Source of the DNA: Bacteroidaceae bacterium | GTDB lineage: Bacteria; Bacteroidota; Bacteroidia; Bacteroidales; Bacteroidaceae | Reading direction: 5' to 3' | NCBI GenBank assembly: GCA_016280445.1 | Contig: JAEEGS010000013.1 | Location: forward strand, 106,332-170,331 | Length of the DNA: 64,000 nucleotides | In this document: positions 16,182-25,310 of the stretch, piece after piece | How positions within the stretch are numbered: the stretch's first letter is position 1 | How the letters are laid out: each line of letters starts with the position of its first letter | Notes under the pieces: generated by a model | Databases searched by the model: none | The model's input: only the letters and a program-made list of their open reading frames with translations | Told to the model about the DNA's origin: nothing | Program-made: the position numbers and the translations under genes

Positions 16182-17066
16182 ATGGTGACAGAAGGAGACG
16201 AATTTCGGGTCGATGTGGATAAAGTATTGAAGGACAAACTCGGCACAAAATCCAAGTTTGTTCCCTCATTTTTGGTCACATGGCTGAAGAACATTATCCA
16301 TCAAGACTGGATGAACGTACATCTGTGCGGGAAAGGCAAGGGGCAAGTAGGCGTGGAATGGTTGGACGGATGCCTCGACTACCTGAACTGCAGCACGAAA
16401 GTGCAGACCAACATCGGTGGACACCTTCAAGAAGGGTTAGACGCACTTCCTTCCAATGAAAACGGACGCTACTTCACGATTGTGAGCAACCATCCGTTAG
16501 GAGGTCTGGACGGCATAGCACTGGGGTCCATCATCTGCCACAAATACGATAGCCAGATGGTTTATTTGGTGAATGATGTACTGATGAGTTTCAAGGGGCT
16601 GGCTCCACTCTGTGTGCCCATCAACAAACTGGGACGCAACAGCCGCAACTTTCCCAAGATGGTGGAGGCCGCATTCCAGGCACAGAAAAATGTGGTGATG
16701 TTCCCCGCTGGGCTTTGTTCCCGAAAGGGGGAAGACAATGTGATTCGCGACATCGAGTGGAAAAAGACCTTCATCTCGAAATCCGTACAATATCACAGAG
16801 ACGTCATCCCAGTCCATTTCTCAGGGCACAACTCCGACCGATTCTACAATATCGCCCGATGGTGCAACCGGCTGCACATCAAGTTCAACTTCGCCCAACT
16901 CTATCTGGCCGATGAGATGTACAAAAACCAGGGGAAGACCTTTACGGTCACATTCGGAGAACCTATCCCGTGGCAGACTTTTGACAAATCGAAGACACCT
17001 GCAGAGTGGGCACAATGGGTGAAAGAAAGAGTCTACCAGCTTGGCGCCAACAATGTGCCCGCATAA
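16182..17066 (+). CDS. glsA: acyltransferase of the PlsC type, probable glycine-lipid O-acyltransferase
   Basis: A 294-residue acyltransferase-fold protein. The catalytic box reads SNHPLGGLDG near residue 108, with five residues between His and Asp where the PlsC consensus has four. The block VVMFPAGLCSRKG near residue 172 matches motif III (PEG-like). It is followed 21 bp later by a GNAT-type N-acyltransferase. In Bacteroides this gene pair (glsB/glsA) makes glycine lipids: GlsB N-acylates glycine and GlsA adds the second acyl chain. The assignment rests on the pairing and motif and is inference at the level of substrate. Confidence 0.75.
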   Translation: MVTEGDEFRVDVDKVLKDKLGTKSKFVPSFLVTWLKNIIHQDWMNVHLCGKGKGQVGVEWLDGCLDYLNCSTKVQTNIGGHLQEGLDALPSNENGRYFTIVSNHPLGGLDGIALGSIICHKYDSQMVYLVNDVLMSFKGLAPLCVPINKLGRNSRNFPKMVEAAFQAQKNVVMFPAGLCSRKGEDNVIRDIEWKKTFISKSVQYHRDVIPVHFSGHNSDRFYNIARWCNRLHIKFNFAQLYLADEMYKNQGKTFTVTFGEPIPWQTFDKSKTPAEWAQWVKERVYQLGANNVPA

Positions 17067-17087
17067 AAGAACAAGGAAATACAAGAT

Positions 17088-18116
17088 ATGGAAGCAGAAA
17101 TTATCGCACCCATACCCAAAGAGGTGCTTAAAGCAGAACTGACCGACGAGAGGCGTTTGCGCATGACCAGCAAAAGCAACAATGAAGTGTATGTGGTCAC
17201 ATGGCAGAATGCCCCCAATGTTGTACGTGAGATAGGCCGTCTCCGCGAGATTGCCTTCCGTGCGGCAGGTGGAGGCACGGGACTGGACTGTGACCTCGAC
17301 GAGTTCGACACCATGGAGAACCCCTACAAGCAACTCATTGTGTGGAATCCCGAATCGGAAGAAATCATTGGTGGCTACCGCTATATCCTTGGCCCCGACA
17401 TCAAATTTGACAAACAGGGTCAGCCCATTCTGGCCACGAGCCACATGTTCCACTTCTCCGAAGAGTTCATCAAGGACTACTTGCCTTACACCATCGAGTT
17501 GGGACGCTCCTTTGTCACACTAGAATACCAGTCCACCCGTTCCGACGGCAAGTCCATCTTTGCCCTCGACAATCTCTGGGACGGTCTGGGAGCCTTGGCT
17601 GTCATCATGCCTGGCTGCAAATACTTCTTCGGAAAGATGACCATGTACCCCAGCTACAACCGGAAGGGCCGCGACATGATTCTCTATTTCCTGCGCAAGC
17701 ACTTTGGCGACAAGGACGGGCTGGTCATCCCCACCCAACCGCTCGAACTGGAACATGACCCCAAGGAGTTTGAGAGACTCTTCTGCGAAGACTCTTTCCA
17801 CGAAGACTACAAGATTCTCAACCACGAGGTGCGTGCCCTCGGCTACAACATTCCTCCGCTCGTCAATGCCTACATGAGCCTCTCCCCCACCATGAAGATG
17901 TTCGGCACAGCCATCAACGACGGATTTGGCGATGTGGAAGAAACGGGTATCCTCATTGCCGTGAGTGAAATCTACGACCAGAAGCGCATCCGCTACATTG
18001 ACAACTTCGCCAAGGAACACCCTGAGTATGTGCGCATCACCAGTGGAGCCAACAAAGTCATCTACGAACCCTCCAACAAAAAAGAACTGGAAGACGACTT
18101 TGACCCCGTGCAATAA
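17088..18116 (+). CDS. glsB: N-acyltransferase (GNAT/hemolysin-like), probable glycine-lipid synthase subunit
   Basis: A 342-residue protein of the OlsB/FeeM-like acyltransferase group. The characteristic segments are REIAFRAAGGGTGLDCDLDEFD near residue 57 (in pieces RLREIAFRAAG and DCDLDEFD), QLIVWNPESEEIIGGYRY, and ELGRSFVTLEYQ near residue 140. They are typical of enzymes that move an acyl chain from acyl carrier protein to an amino acid. With the upstream glsA-like gene it would form the two-step glycine-lipid pathway described for Bacteroides. It could instead act on ornithine or another amino acid. A terminator follows at 18186. Confidence 0.78.
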   Translation: MEAEIIAPIPKEVLKAELTDERRLRMTSKSNNEVYVVTWQNAPNVVREIGRLREIAFRAAGGGTGLDCDLDEFDTMENPYKQLIVWNPESEEIIGGYRYILGPDIKFDKQGQPILATSHMFHFSEEFIKDYLPYTIELGRSFVTLEYQSTRSDGKSIFALDNLWDGLGALAVIMPGCKYFFGKMTMYPSYNRKGRDMILYFLRKHFGDKDGLVIPTQPLELEHDPKEFERLFCEDSFHEDYKILNHEVRALGYNIPPLVNAYMSLSPTMKMFGTAINDGFGDVEETGILIAVSEIYDQKRIRYIDNFAKEHPEYVRITSGANKVIYEPSNKKELEDDFDPVQ

Positions 18117-18185
18117 AGCGCATTTTTGCAACTCCACATGTCAGACATGATTCTATAACACATATATTTATATATAAAAGGAACA

Positions 18186-18225
18186 AAAGTGGCACAGAAC
18201 AACAGTTTTTGTGCCACTTTCTTTG
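18186..18225 (+). terminator. terminator after the glsA-glsB unit
   Basis: A perfect 11-bp stem AAAGTGGCACA/TGTGCCACTTT (18186-18196 with 18210-18220) is followed by CTTTGT. The end of the T-tract also holds the TTG used as -33 of the next promoter. Confidence 0.8.
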
Positions 18226-18252
18226 TCATTCCACCAAAAATGCCTACTTTTG
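18223..18252 (+). promoter_or_regulatory. promoter of the CoA-transferase gene (-33 TTG and -7 TACTTTTG)
   Basis: TTG at 18223-18225 and TACTTTTG at 18245-18252 are separated by 19 bp, the expected Bacteroidetes arrangement. The ATG is at 18292. Confidence 0.75.
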
Positions 18253-18291
18253 CACAAAATTTATCAAACTGTGTATAATTAAGAACACTTT

Positions 18292-19788
18292 ATGGCATTT
18301 ACAAGAATTACGGCTGCAGAGGCTGCAGCACTTATCAAAAACGGTGACAACATCGGTCTTTCAGGTTTCACTCCAGCCGGAACACCCAAAGCGGTAACTG
18401 CAGAGATTGCAAAAATAGCACATGCTGAGCATGAGGCTGGACGTCCATTCCAAATTGGCATTTTCACAGGTGCATCCACAGGCCAGTCCTGCGACGGTGT
18501 CTTGTCCGACGAACAAGCCATCCGCTACCGTGCACCCTACACCACCAACTCCACATTCCGCAAGCACGTGAATGCTGGCGAGGTTGCCTACAACGACATC
18601 CATCTGGGCATGATGGCCCAAGACCTCCGTTACGGTTTCCTTGGCGATGTTGACTGGGCCATCATCGAAGTGTGTGCCATCGAGGAAGACGGCAAAGTCT
18701 ATCTCACGGCAGCAGGTGGTATTTCCGCCACTGTGGCTCGTTTGGCCAAGAAGGGTGTGATTCTCGAACTGAACGCTTATCACCCTGCCGAGTCAAAAGG
18801 TCTGCACGACGTGTACGAACCCCTTGACCCTCCTTGCCGCAAGCCCATTCCAATCGAAAAGGTGACCGACCGCATCGGTACACCCTATCTCCAGATTGAC
18901 CCCAAGAAGATTGTAGGTGTCGTGGAGTGCAACATCCCCGACGAGGCTCGTGCCTTCAAGGATGCTGACCCCATCACCGACAAGATTGGCGAGAACGTGG
19001 CCAACTTCCTCATGAACGAGAAGAAGCGTGGCATCATTCCTCCAAGCTTCCTTCCTTTCCAGAGCGGTGTGGGCACAACAGCCAATGCCATCCTCTTCGC
19101 ATTGGGCAGCAACCCCGACATGCCACAGATGGAGGTTTACACCGAGGTGCTCCAGAATGCCATCGTGGATCTCATGTTCCAGGAGAAGGTGAAGTGCGCT
19201 TCCACTTGCTCGCTCACAGTGACCAACGACAAGTTGCAGAGCATCTACGACAATATGGACTTCTTCCGCGACAAGCTCGTGCTTCGTCCATCCGAGATTT
19301 CCAACAACGCTGAGGTGATTCGCCGTCTCGGCTTGATTGCCATCAACACAGCCATCGAGGTGGACCTCTACGGACATGCCAACTCCACCCAGATTTGCGG
19401 CACCAAGATGATGAACGGCATCGGTGGCTCAGGCGACTTCGAGCGCAATGCCTTCCTCAGCATCTTCACCTGCTCATCCGTAGCCAAGGGAGGTGCCATC
19501 TCGGCCATCGTGCCATTCTGCAGCCATGTTGACCACACCGAGCACGATGTCAACATCATCGTCACCGAGCAAGGTGTAGCCGACCTTCGCGGCAAGAGCC
19601 CCATCCAACGTGCACATGCCATCATCGAGAACTGCGCCCATCCCGACTACAAGCAACTCCTCTGGGACTACCTCAAGATTTCCCAGAAGGGTCAGTCATG
19701 GCACAACCTCGCTGCCACCCACGCATTCCACGACACATTCATCAAGGAAGGCGACATGCACAAGGTGGACTTCTCAAAGTTCGCGTAA
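18292..19788 (+). CDS. acetyl-CoA hydrolase/transferase family protein (probable succinate/acetate CoA-transferase)
   Basis: A 498-residue class I CoA-transferase. The start IKNGDNIGLSGFTPAGTPKAV, the block FLPFQSGVGTTANAI and MEVYTEVLQNA with the likely catalytic glutamate, and GSGDFERNAFLSIFTCSS all match the Ach1/Cat1/AarC group. These enzymes move CoA between succinyl-CoA, acetate or propionate. In a succinate- and acetate-forming anaerobe such a role is natural, but the acceptor cannot be read from sequence. It is a single-gene unit with a strong promoter, and codon use suggests high expression. Confidence 0.88.
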   Translation: MAFTRITAAEAAALIKNGDNIGLSGFTPAGTPKAVTAEIAKIAHAEHEAGRPFQIGIFTGASTGQSCDGVLSDEQAIRYRAPYTTNSTFRKHVNAGEVAYNDIHLGMMAQDLRYGFLGDVDWAIIEVCAIEEDGKVYLTAAGGISATVARLAKKGVILELNAYHPAESKGLHDVYEPLDPPCRKPIPIEKVTDRIGTPYLQIDPKKIVGVVECNIPDEARAFKDADPITDKIGENVANFLMNEKKRGIIPPSFLPFQSGVGTTANAILFALGSNPDMPQMEVYTEVLQNAIVDLMFQEKVKCASTCSLTVTNDKLQSIYDNMDFFRDKLVLRPSEISNNAEVIRRLGLIAINTAIEVDLYGHANSTQICGTKMMNGIGGSGDFERNAFLSIFTCSSVAKGGAISAIVPFCSHVDHTEHDVNIIVTEQGVADLRGKSPIQRAHAIIENCAHPDYKQLLWDYLKISQKGQSWHNLAATHAFHDTFIKEGDMHKVDFSKFA

Positions 19789-19840
19789 ATAACGACAACA
19801 TTGATAACGATTAGGCAATAAGAACATATTGCTGCGCAAT

Positions 19841-19890
19841 AATTAAACGAATTGAACGAATGATGATTTCTTCGTTTGATTCGTTTAATT
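19841..19890. repeat. 20-bp AT-rich inverted repeat
   Basis: Arms 19841-19860 and 19871-19890 match at 18 of 20 positions (words AATTAAACGAA/TTCGTTTAATT) around a 10-nt loop. It lies between the CoA-transferase stop and the exonuclease III start. No T-run follows. It resembles the other AT-rich inverted repeats at 6848 and 32305 in design, not in sequence. Confidence 0.75.
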
Positions 19891-19927
19891 ATCTCAAAGA
19901 GATTTATTAAGAAAAAAATTACTTGTT

Positions 19928-20716
19928 ATGAGATTCGTGTCTTGGAACGTCAATGGTCTCCGCGCCGTGTGCGGCAAGGGTTTTGCCGACACATTCGTGT
20001 CGCTCGACGCAGATTTCTTCTGCCTGCAAGAGACCAAAATGCAGGAAGGGCAGCTCGACCTCGCTTTTCCTGGCTATCAGTCCTACTGGAACTATGCCGA
20101 GAAGAAAGGCTACTCGGGCACAGCCATCTACACCAAACATACACCCCTCTCCGTGGTTCTCGGCTTGCCCGAAGACATCATCCAAACAGTTCCCGACAAC
20201 GGGTGGATGGAGATGAACACCGAGGGACGTGTCATCACCTTGGAGTACGAGGGCTTCTATGTCGTCACCGTCTATACCCCCAATTCTCAAGACGGGCTCA
20301 AGCGGCTCAACCAGCGCATGACGTGGGACGACGCCTTCAGGCTCTACCTCCAGAGGCTTGACCAACAGAAGCCCATCCTGGTCTGCGGCGACATGAATGT
20401 GGCTCACGAGGAGATAGACCTCAAGAATCCCAAGACCAACCATTTCAATGCCGGGTTCACTGACGAGGAACGTGCCAAGTTCACCGACCTGCTCCATGCA
20501 GGCTTCACCGACACGTTCCGCCACTTCTTTCCCGACCAGCGCGACATCTACTCCTGGTGGTCCTACCGTTTCCATGCCCGCGAGAAGAACACAGGCTGGC
20601 GCATCGACTACTGGCTCTGCTCCAACCGTCTTCAGCCCCAACTCCAGTCTGCCAAGATCCACACAGGCATCATGGGCAGCGACCACTGTCCCGTAGAGGT
20701 AGAGGTGAATCTTTGA
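19928..20716 (+). CDS. xth: exodeoxyribonuclease III (AP endonuclease)
   Basis: A 262-residue enzyme that incises abasic sites and has 3' exonuclease and repair-diesterase activity in base excision repair. Signature residues are in SWNVNGLRAV (Asn7), LQETKMQEGQLD (Glu metal ligand), VYTPNSQDGLKR, VCGDMNVAHEEIDLKNP (Asp/Asn), RIDYWL and the C-terminal GSDHCPVEV with the catalytic His. It is complete and of normal length. It is convergent with the TPR/pseudo-protease gene across 45 bp with no evident terminator. Confidence 0.96.
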   Translation: MRFVSWNVNGLRAVCGKGFADTFVSLDADFFCLQETKMQEGQLDLAFPGYQSYWNYAEKKGYSGTAIYTKHTPLSVVLGLPEDIIQTVPDNGWMEMNTEGRVITLEYEGFYVVTVYTPNSQDGLKRLNQRMTWDDAFRLYLQRLDQQKPILVCGDMNVAHEEIDLKNPKTNHFNAGFTDEERAKFTDLLHAGFTDTFRHFFPDQRDIYSWWSYRFHAREKNTGWRIDYWLCSNRLQPQLQSAKIHTGIMGSDHCPVEVEVNL

Positions 20717-20761
20717 CCGCTCATCGCTACTTGTCCATCAGTCGCTACTTCCAGTTCCCTA

Positions 20762-22471
20762 TCACTTGAAGTACATCTCAAGAATCTTTTTTGCCCCCTC
20801 GTCTCCAAGGTCAGCAGCCTTTTGGAGATTGAGGCGGGCTTTTTCTTTTTCCCCCTTCTGCAACTGGGCATAGCCGAGGATGCGGTAGGAGTCGATGATG
20901 GAGGGATTGATCTGGATGGCTGTCTGGCACGACTGGATGCACTCGTCTATCATGTTGACACGGAGGGTCTGCGCTGCCCGCTCGATGTGGTAGAGGGGAT
21001 TGCTGGGAGCCATCTCAAGTGCCTTGTTGATGTCGTCCAGTGCCTGCTGGAACATACGGGCATTGACTTCTATCTGCGAACGCTCGTAATAGAAGACGGC
21101 ACTGACCTTATTGTTCATCAGATAGGCATATTGGTTGTAGTCTTGCACGGCCTCGCGGTATTTTCCCCCGTTGGCCAGAAGCTGCCCACGCCGAATGACA
21201 TAGTTGGCGGCTTCTTGCGGAAGGGGCTCTCCCATCATGGAGATGGCACTGTCGAGAGGCTCTATCACTGCCGAGAGGGAGTCTCCCCTGCCCTCCTTTG
21301 CCAGACTGATGGCGAAGAGATAGGCGAGGCTTTTGCCTTCTCCCTGATTGAGCGACTCATAGAGCTGGATGGCGGCATCGTAGTCTTTTTTTGCCACCAG
21401 CATCTGTGCCTTCAATATCTGATATTTGATGCCCTCAGCCTTCTGGTCGTCAGTCGCAGGTTTGGAGGCATTGAGCGAAATGGCCTTGTCGAGGTATTCT
21501 ATCGCCACATCGTATGACCACTTGTCGTATGCTGGTTCGGGCTGAAGACGCAATTTGTCGTAAATCAGCGAAGCCACATTGAAGTTTCCTGAGGCTTTGT
21601 CTTCCACCAGCGTGAGGTATTTCTGCATGTCGTCTTCAGCCTCATCGAAACGGAGCAGGTCTATCAGCGGAGTGGCACGACGAAGGTATCCTTCCGCATT
21701 CTTGGGGAAGGTGGCCACAAAGCGGTTGGTGATGTCGATGTATTCTTCGTTGCTGGCACTCTTCGACCTCAGATACAGATAGACCAGGGCTTCCTCGGCT
21801 GTCTCGGGCAATCCCTTGGGGATGAAAGTGCCTGACAAGGCTATGGAGGCGGAACTGTTGGGGATGGCGGCCATCTTGAGTTCCTCGGAGAAACGGATGT
21901 CGAGCACATAACTCCTGCCACCGATGGTGGAGTGGAGAATGCCCATGAGTTGACCTGCCTCGTCGAAAACGGGCGAGCCCAACAACTGGTCGTTCACTTT
22001 CTTGTCGAGACCATAATAGACGTATTTGCCCTGAATCATGGAGGTGTCGGACACCACTGCCTGTTCGCTCTGCATGGCGTCGCTGGTGGAGCCTTTCAGA
22101 ATGTACACCCGAGCATTGAGGGGCACATTTTTGCCGACGCGAGAAAGTGCCACATTCCCTTTGGTGTTCACTTGGAAACGTGCCATCGAGTAGGTGTCGT
22201 CGGCACCCAAGATGCAGTCTACGGGGAGTTGCTTGCCGCTGGCATCAACCACCACTGCCTTGTAGGCATCGCGGAACAATTTATAGTTAGCCACAGCCTC
22301 GCCATTGGCACCAATGTAGAAGCCTGTGCCCTGACGGAGCAACGCTCCCTGCTTGTCGTAGGTGTTCACGGAAACTATGCCCTTCATCACCTTGGAGGCG
22401 AATTTGGGCTGAGCCCAACCTGCCAACGCGACAAGGCTCAAGAGCACGAATATGATATTCCTTTTCTTCAT
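20762..22471 (-). CDS. degenerate trypsin-fold domain fused to TPR repeats
   Basis: A 569-residue exported protein with signal peptide MKKRNIIFVLLSLVALAGWA. Residues 25-185 follow the HtrA/trypsin-like pattern: RQGTGFYIGANGEAVANYKLF, then GADDTYSMARFQV, then QLLGSPVFDEAGQLMGI. When aligned by eye to HtrA, the catalytic His, Asp and Ser fall on Lys64, Ser95 and Leu164, so it should not be a protease. Residues 220-569 contain several TPRs, for example DINKALEMAPSNPLYHIERA. It is 8 bp downstream of recN in the DUF4835-recN unit. A peptide-binding scaffold is my inference; function unknown. Confidence 0.8.
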   Translation of the reverse strand: MKKRNIIFVLLSLVALAGWAQPKFASKVMKGIVSVNTYDKQGALLRQGTGFYIGANGEAVANYKLFRDAYKAVVVDASGKQLPVDCILGADDTYSMARFQVNTKGNVALSRVGKNVPLNARVYILKGSTSDAMQSEQAVVSDTSMIQGKYVYYGLDKKVNDQLLGSPVFDEAGQLMGILHSTIGGRSYVLDIRFSEELKMAAIPNSSASIALSGTFIPKGLPETAEEALVYLYLRSKSASNEEYIDITNRFVATFPKNAEGYLRRATPLIDLLRFDEAEDDMQKYLTLVEDKASGNFNVASLIYDKLRLQPEPAYDKWSYDVAIEYLDKAISLNASKPATDDQKAEGIKYQILKAQMLVAKKDYDAAIQLYESLNQGEGKSLAYLFAISLAKEGRGDSLSAVIEPLDSAISMMGEPLPQEAANYVIRRGQLLANGGKYREAVQDYNQYAYLMNNKVSAVFYYERSQIEVNARMFQQALDDINKALEMAPSNPLYHIERAAQTLRVNMIDECIQSCQTAIQINPSIIDSYRILGYAQLQKGEKEKARLNLQKAADLGDEGAKKILEMYFK

Positions 22472-22479
22472 CTTTCTTT

Positions 22480-24153
22480 CTAACGATTTTTCAGCAATGC
22501 CTTCGCATTCTCCAAGGCTGCCTCTGTCAGTTCTTCACCACTCAGCATGTGGGCAATATCTTCCACCCTCTCCTCGTCAGACAAGGGAACGATGTGGCTG
22601 AGCGTGGTGTCTTCCGTATCTTCCTTATAAACCCTGTAATGATGTTTACCCAAGGCGGCTATCTGAGGCAGATGGGTGATGGAGATGACCTGACGCTCAT
22701 GGTCGCCCATCTCTTTCATGATACGGGCCATCTTTTCGGCAATGGAACCACTCACACCCGTGTCTATCTCGTCGAAGATGATGGTGGGCAACTTGACCGA
22801 CCCCGCTATGAGGGCCTTGAGCGAGAGCATCACACGGGCTATTTCACCACCAGAGGCAATCTGGCTAACAGGTTGGGGTTCGCCACTCTTGTTGGCATTG
22901 AAGAGGAACTGCACCTGGTCATAGCCCGTAGGAGTAATCTCTGACGGATGAGCAATGACGGAACACTTGAACTGCACATTGGGCATCCCAAGCGGAAGGA
23001 GCCGTGTCTCCATCTCTGCCTCCATCTGTTTAGCCGCGCCCAACCTTGCTTTCGACATTTTTTTGGCCAGAGCAAGCACCTTCTCCTTCTGACCTTCCGT
23101 CTTGGCACGAAGTTCCTCTATCCACCCATCAGCATTATCTATCCGCATGAGTCGCTCTTCCAAGTCATGTTGCAGGTCGAGCAAGTCTTTCACCGTCTCC
23201 GCATGATGTTTCTTCAGCAGGGTGTAAAGCACATTCAGCCGTTCATTCACCTGCTCGAGCCGACGAGGATTGTACTCCACGTCCTCAGCCTGACCTTCGA
23301 GTTCATTCGCCACATCCTTCATCTCGATGTAGCAGGACTCCAGACGTTCTGCCAACTCCTCAGCCATGGGGAACACGGACGAGATGGATTGCAATTCCGC
23401 CACTCCCTGACGGACAAGACTCAAAGCATCTGCCCCTTCCTGGGACGATTGAAGATGATTGGCCGCACTGAACAGCGAGGTCTTGATGTCTTCGGCATGC
23501 GCCAGTTTCTCGCTCTCCTCTTCGAGTTCCTCCTGTTCACCTTCCTGAAGATGAGCATCTGCCAACTGATTCACCTGAAAACGAAGATAATCCTCGTCTT
23601 CCTTGCTCTTCTGGGATTCTTCGATAGCCTCGTCCAATTGTCGGGAGAGTTGCCTGTAGGCCAAATACTCGGTCTTATAAGTGTCCAGCAATTCGCTGTT
23701 TTGAGCGACAATGTCCAAGGTGCTCAACTGGAAATCCTCCTTGCCCAAGAGAAGGTTCTTGTGTTGGGAATGAATGTCTATCAGCTGCTCGCCAATCTCC
23801 TTCAGCTGAGAGAGAGAGGCTGGAGTGTCGTTGATGAACGCACGGGATTTCCCTGCCGAAGTCAACTCACGGCGAATCACACACTCGGCACCATCAAAAT
23901 CGAGGTCGTTCTCTTGAAAGAAACTGTCTAACTGGTAGTTGGACACATCGAACGCAATCTCTATCACACATCGTGTGGAACCAGCCTTGATGGAACGGGT
24001 GTCAGCCCTCTGACCCATCAACAAACCTATGGCCCCTATAATGATGGACTTTCCCGCACCTGTTTCGCCGGTGATGACTGAAAAACCCGAATGAAAATCG
24101 ATGTCCAGATGCTCAATGAGAGCATAGTTCTCTATATGCAGATGACGTATCAT
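22480..24153 (-). CDS. recN: DNA repair protein RecN
   Basis: An SMC-like ATPase of 557 residues that acts early in double-strand-break repair. Walker A is ITGETGAGKSIIIGAIGLL near residue 30. A central coiled coil spans about residues 150-370, broken near the middle. The ABC signature GGEIARVMLSLKAL and Walker B PTIIFDEIDTGVSG follow, then ISITHLPQIAA. It overlaps the upstream DUF4835 stop by 4 bp, indicating one transcript. It is normal in length and complete. Confidence 0.97.
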   Translation of the reverse strand: MIRHLHIENYALIEHLDIDFHSGFSVITGETGAGKSIIIGAIGLLMGQRADTRSIKAGSTRCVIEIAFDVSNYQLDSFFQENDLDFDGAECVIRRELTSAGKSRAFINDTPASLSQLKEIGEQLIDIHSQHKNLLLGKEDFQLSTLDIVAQNSELLDTYKTEYLAYRQLSRQLDEAIEESQKSKEDEDYLRFQVNQLADAHLQEGEQEELEEESEKLAHAEDIKTSLFSAANHLQSSQEGADALSLVRQGVAELQSISSVFPMAEELAERLESCYIEMKDVANELEGQAEDVEYNPRRLEQVNERLNVLYTLLKKHHAETVKDLLDLQHDLEERLMRIDNADGWIEELRAKTEGQKEKVLALAKKMSKARLGAAKQMEAEMETRLLPLGMPNVQFKCSVIAHPSEITPTGYDQVQFLFNANKSGEPQPVSQIASGGEIARVMLSLKALIAGSVKLPTIIFDEIDTGVSGSIAEKMARIMKEMGDHERQVISITHLPQIAALGKHHYRVYKEDTEDTTLSHIVPLSDEERVEDIAHMLSGEELTEAALENAKALLKNR

Positions 24154-25073
24154 TTGGTTATCTTATTCCAATAATTGTTTTGGGCAGCATTGATGTCCGA
24201 CACGATGTCGTAAACTGCCTTCCGCTCCTTCTCAGTGCCATGACCGGAATAAATGCTGACAATCTCATCACGCTTATAGTCGGTGAATATCTGGGGTAAC
24301 ATCGAAAGTGGCTTGTTGCTGTGTGCCTCTTTCAGCATTTCCAATGCTTCTGTCACGGCAGCACGTCCGCGGTCTGGGTTCTGAACCATCTCGTCAAGCC
24401 CGCCACGGTGATATTTGTACTGCAACTGCCGGAACGGCTCCAGCGAGGTCTCCAGATAGTCGTTGAGGATGGCATGACGGTTTTTCGAATCGTCAAAAGC
24501 CTTCCACCCAGGCTCCCCCATGGTTTGTGCACTGTTCACAATGCTTTCCGCCACACGCAGCACCTCTGTTCCTCCCAGCGGAGAGAATGTGTCCAAATCC
24601 ATCCCGATGAACAGATAGGCATAATAGCCCAGCATGGCTGTCAAGTTGTTGTCGAGATTGTTGACATTGAACTCCAGATTGTCATATTCCTTATAGGTGA
24701 AGACAAAGTTGCCATCACGCATGGAAAACACGGTCGTGGTGTAAGCCGAGTTATAGACAGGACGTGACAACTGAAACAGCAGTTCGCCTTCAAAGGTGTT
24801 GCTGCTCTCATTATACTTTTTGAGGGTGATGTTCAGCGCACAATCTATCCGCTCTGCTTTCTGGTACTGCAAATCGGTCCAGGAACGGTTGTTCATGAAC
24901 TCGCTGATAGCCGTTTCCAATGTCTTGAACACGCTCGTGTTGGTTCCTTGTATCTGCGAGTGTATCACCCTGACCGTACAATTCAGTTCCTGCGCCTCCA
25001 CAGTCAAGGCACCCCCAAAAAAGGAGAAAAAGGACAAAAGAAGAAGACGGAAGTATTTATCTGTACGAAACAT
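24150..25073 (-). CDS. DUF4835 family exported protein
   Basis: A 307-residue protein of DUF4835, which commonly precedes recN in Bacteroidetes. The N-terminus is a signal sequence (YFRLLLLSFFSFFGGALTVEAQ), then ELNCTVRVIHSQIQGTN at the mature start, and conserved GYYAYLFIGMDLDTFSPLGG in the middle. No catalytic motif is seen, and it probably resides in the periplasm. ATG 25073 (MFRTDK) is selected. A longer frame starts at TTG 25112 within the promoter element TAATTTTG. The conserved pairing with recN suggests coupling, but no functional link is known to me. Confidence 0.86.
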   Translation of the reverse strand: MFRTDKYFRLLLLSFFSFFGGALTVEAQELNCTVRVIHSQIQGTNTSVFKTLETAISEFMNNRSWTDLQYQKAERIDCALNITLKKYNESSNTFEGELLFQLSRPVYNSAYTTTVFSMRDGNFVFTYKEYDNLEFNVNNLDNNLTAMLGYYAYLFIGMDLDTFSPLGGTEVLRVAESIVNSAQTMGEPGWKAFDDSKNRHAILNDYLETSLEPFRQLQYKYHRGGLDEMVQNPDRGRAAVTEALEMLKEAHSNKPLSMLPQIFTDYKRDEIVSIYSGHGTEKERKAVYDIVSDINAAQNNYWNKITK

Positions 25074-25109
25074 TGTTGGAAACGATGATGTTTTATCTTT
25101 ATTTTTCGA

Positions 25110-25117
25110 CAAAATTA
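25110..25117 (-). promoter_or_regulatory. -7 element for the DUF4835-recN-TPR unit
   Basis: The minus strand reads TAATTTTG (TAnnTTTG), 37 bp upstream of the chosen ATG at 25073. Confidence 0.65.
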
Positions 25118-25181
25118 CTACTTATCGGGCAGAAATCGACATTTTTTTACATTTTTTATCACAGATATCAATTAAAAAGTG

Positions 25182-25189
25182 TAACTTTG
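25182..25189 (+). promoter_or_regulatory. -7 element for the TM2 gene
   Basis: TAACTTTG (TAnnTTTG) predicts a leader of more than 110 nt before the ATG at 25311. The leader contains an imperfect run GCGGTTCAATCGC.. and AACCGCGAG but no recognised riboswitch. Confidence 0.6.
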
Positions 25190-25310
25190 CCACAGAAATT
25201 TATGTGTATACAAAGATTATAATAAATAACGAGGCTGTGGTTGGCGGTTCAATCGCACGCCAAATAAAAACTTAAAAACATTTCTCAACCGCGAGAAACT
25301 TGAGAATTTT

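Noticed and set aside
22948..23931. Plus-strand frame of 327 codons opposite recN
   Set aside because: It is antisense to the RecN coiled coil and has no promoter or family features.
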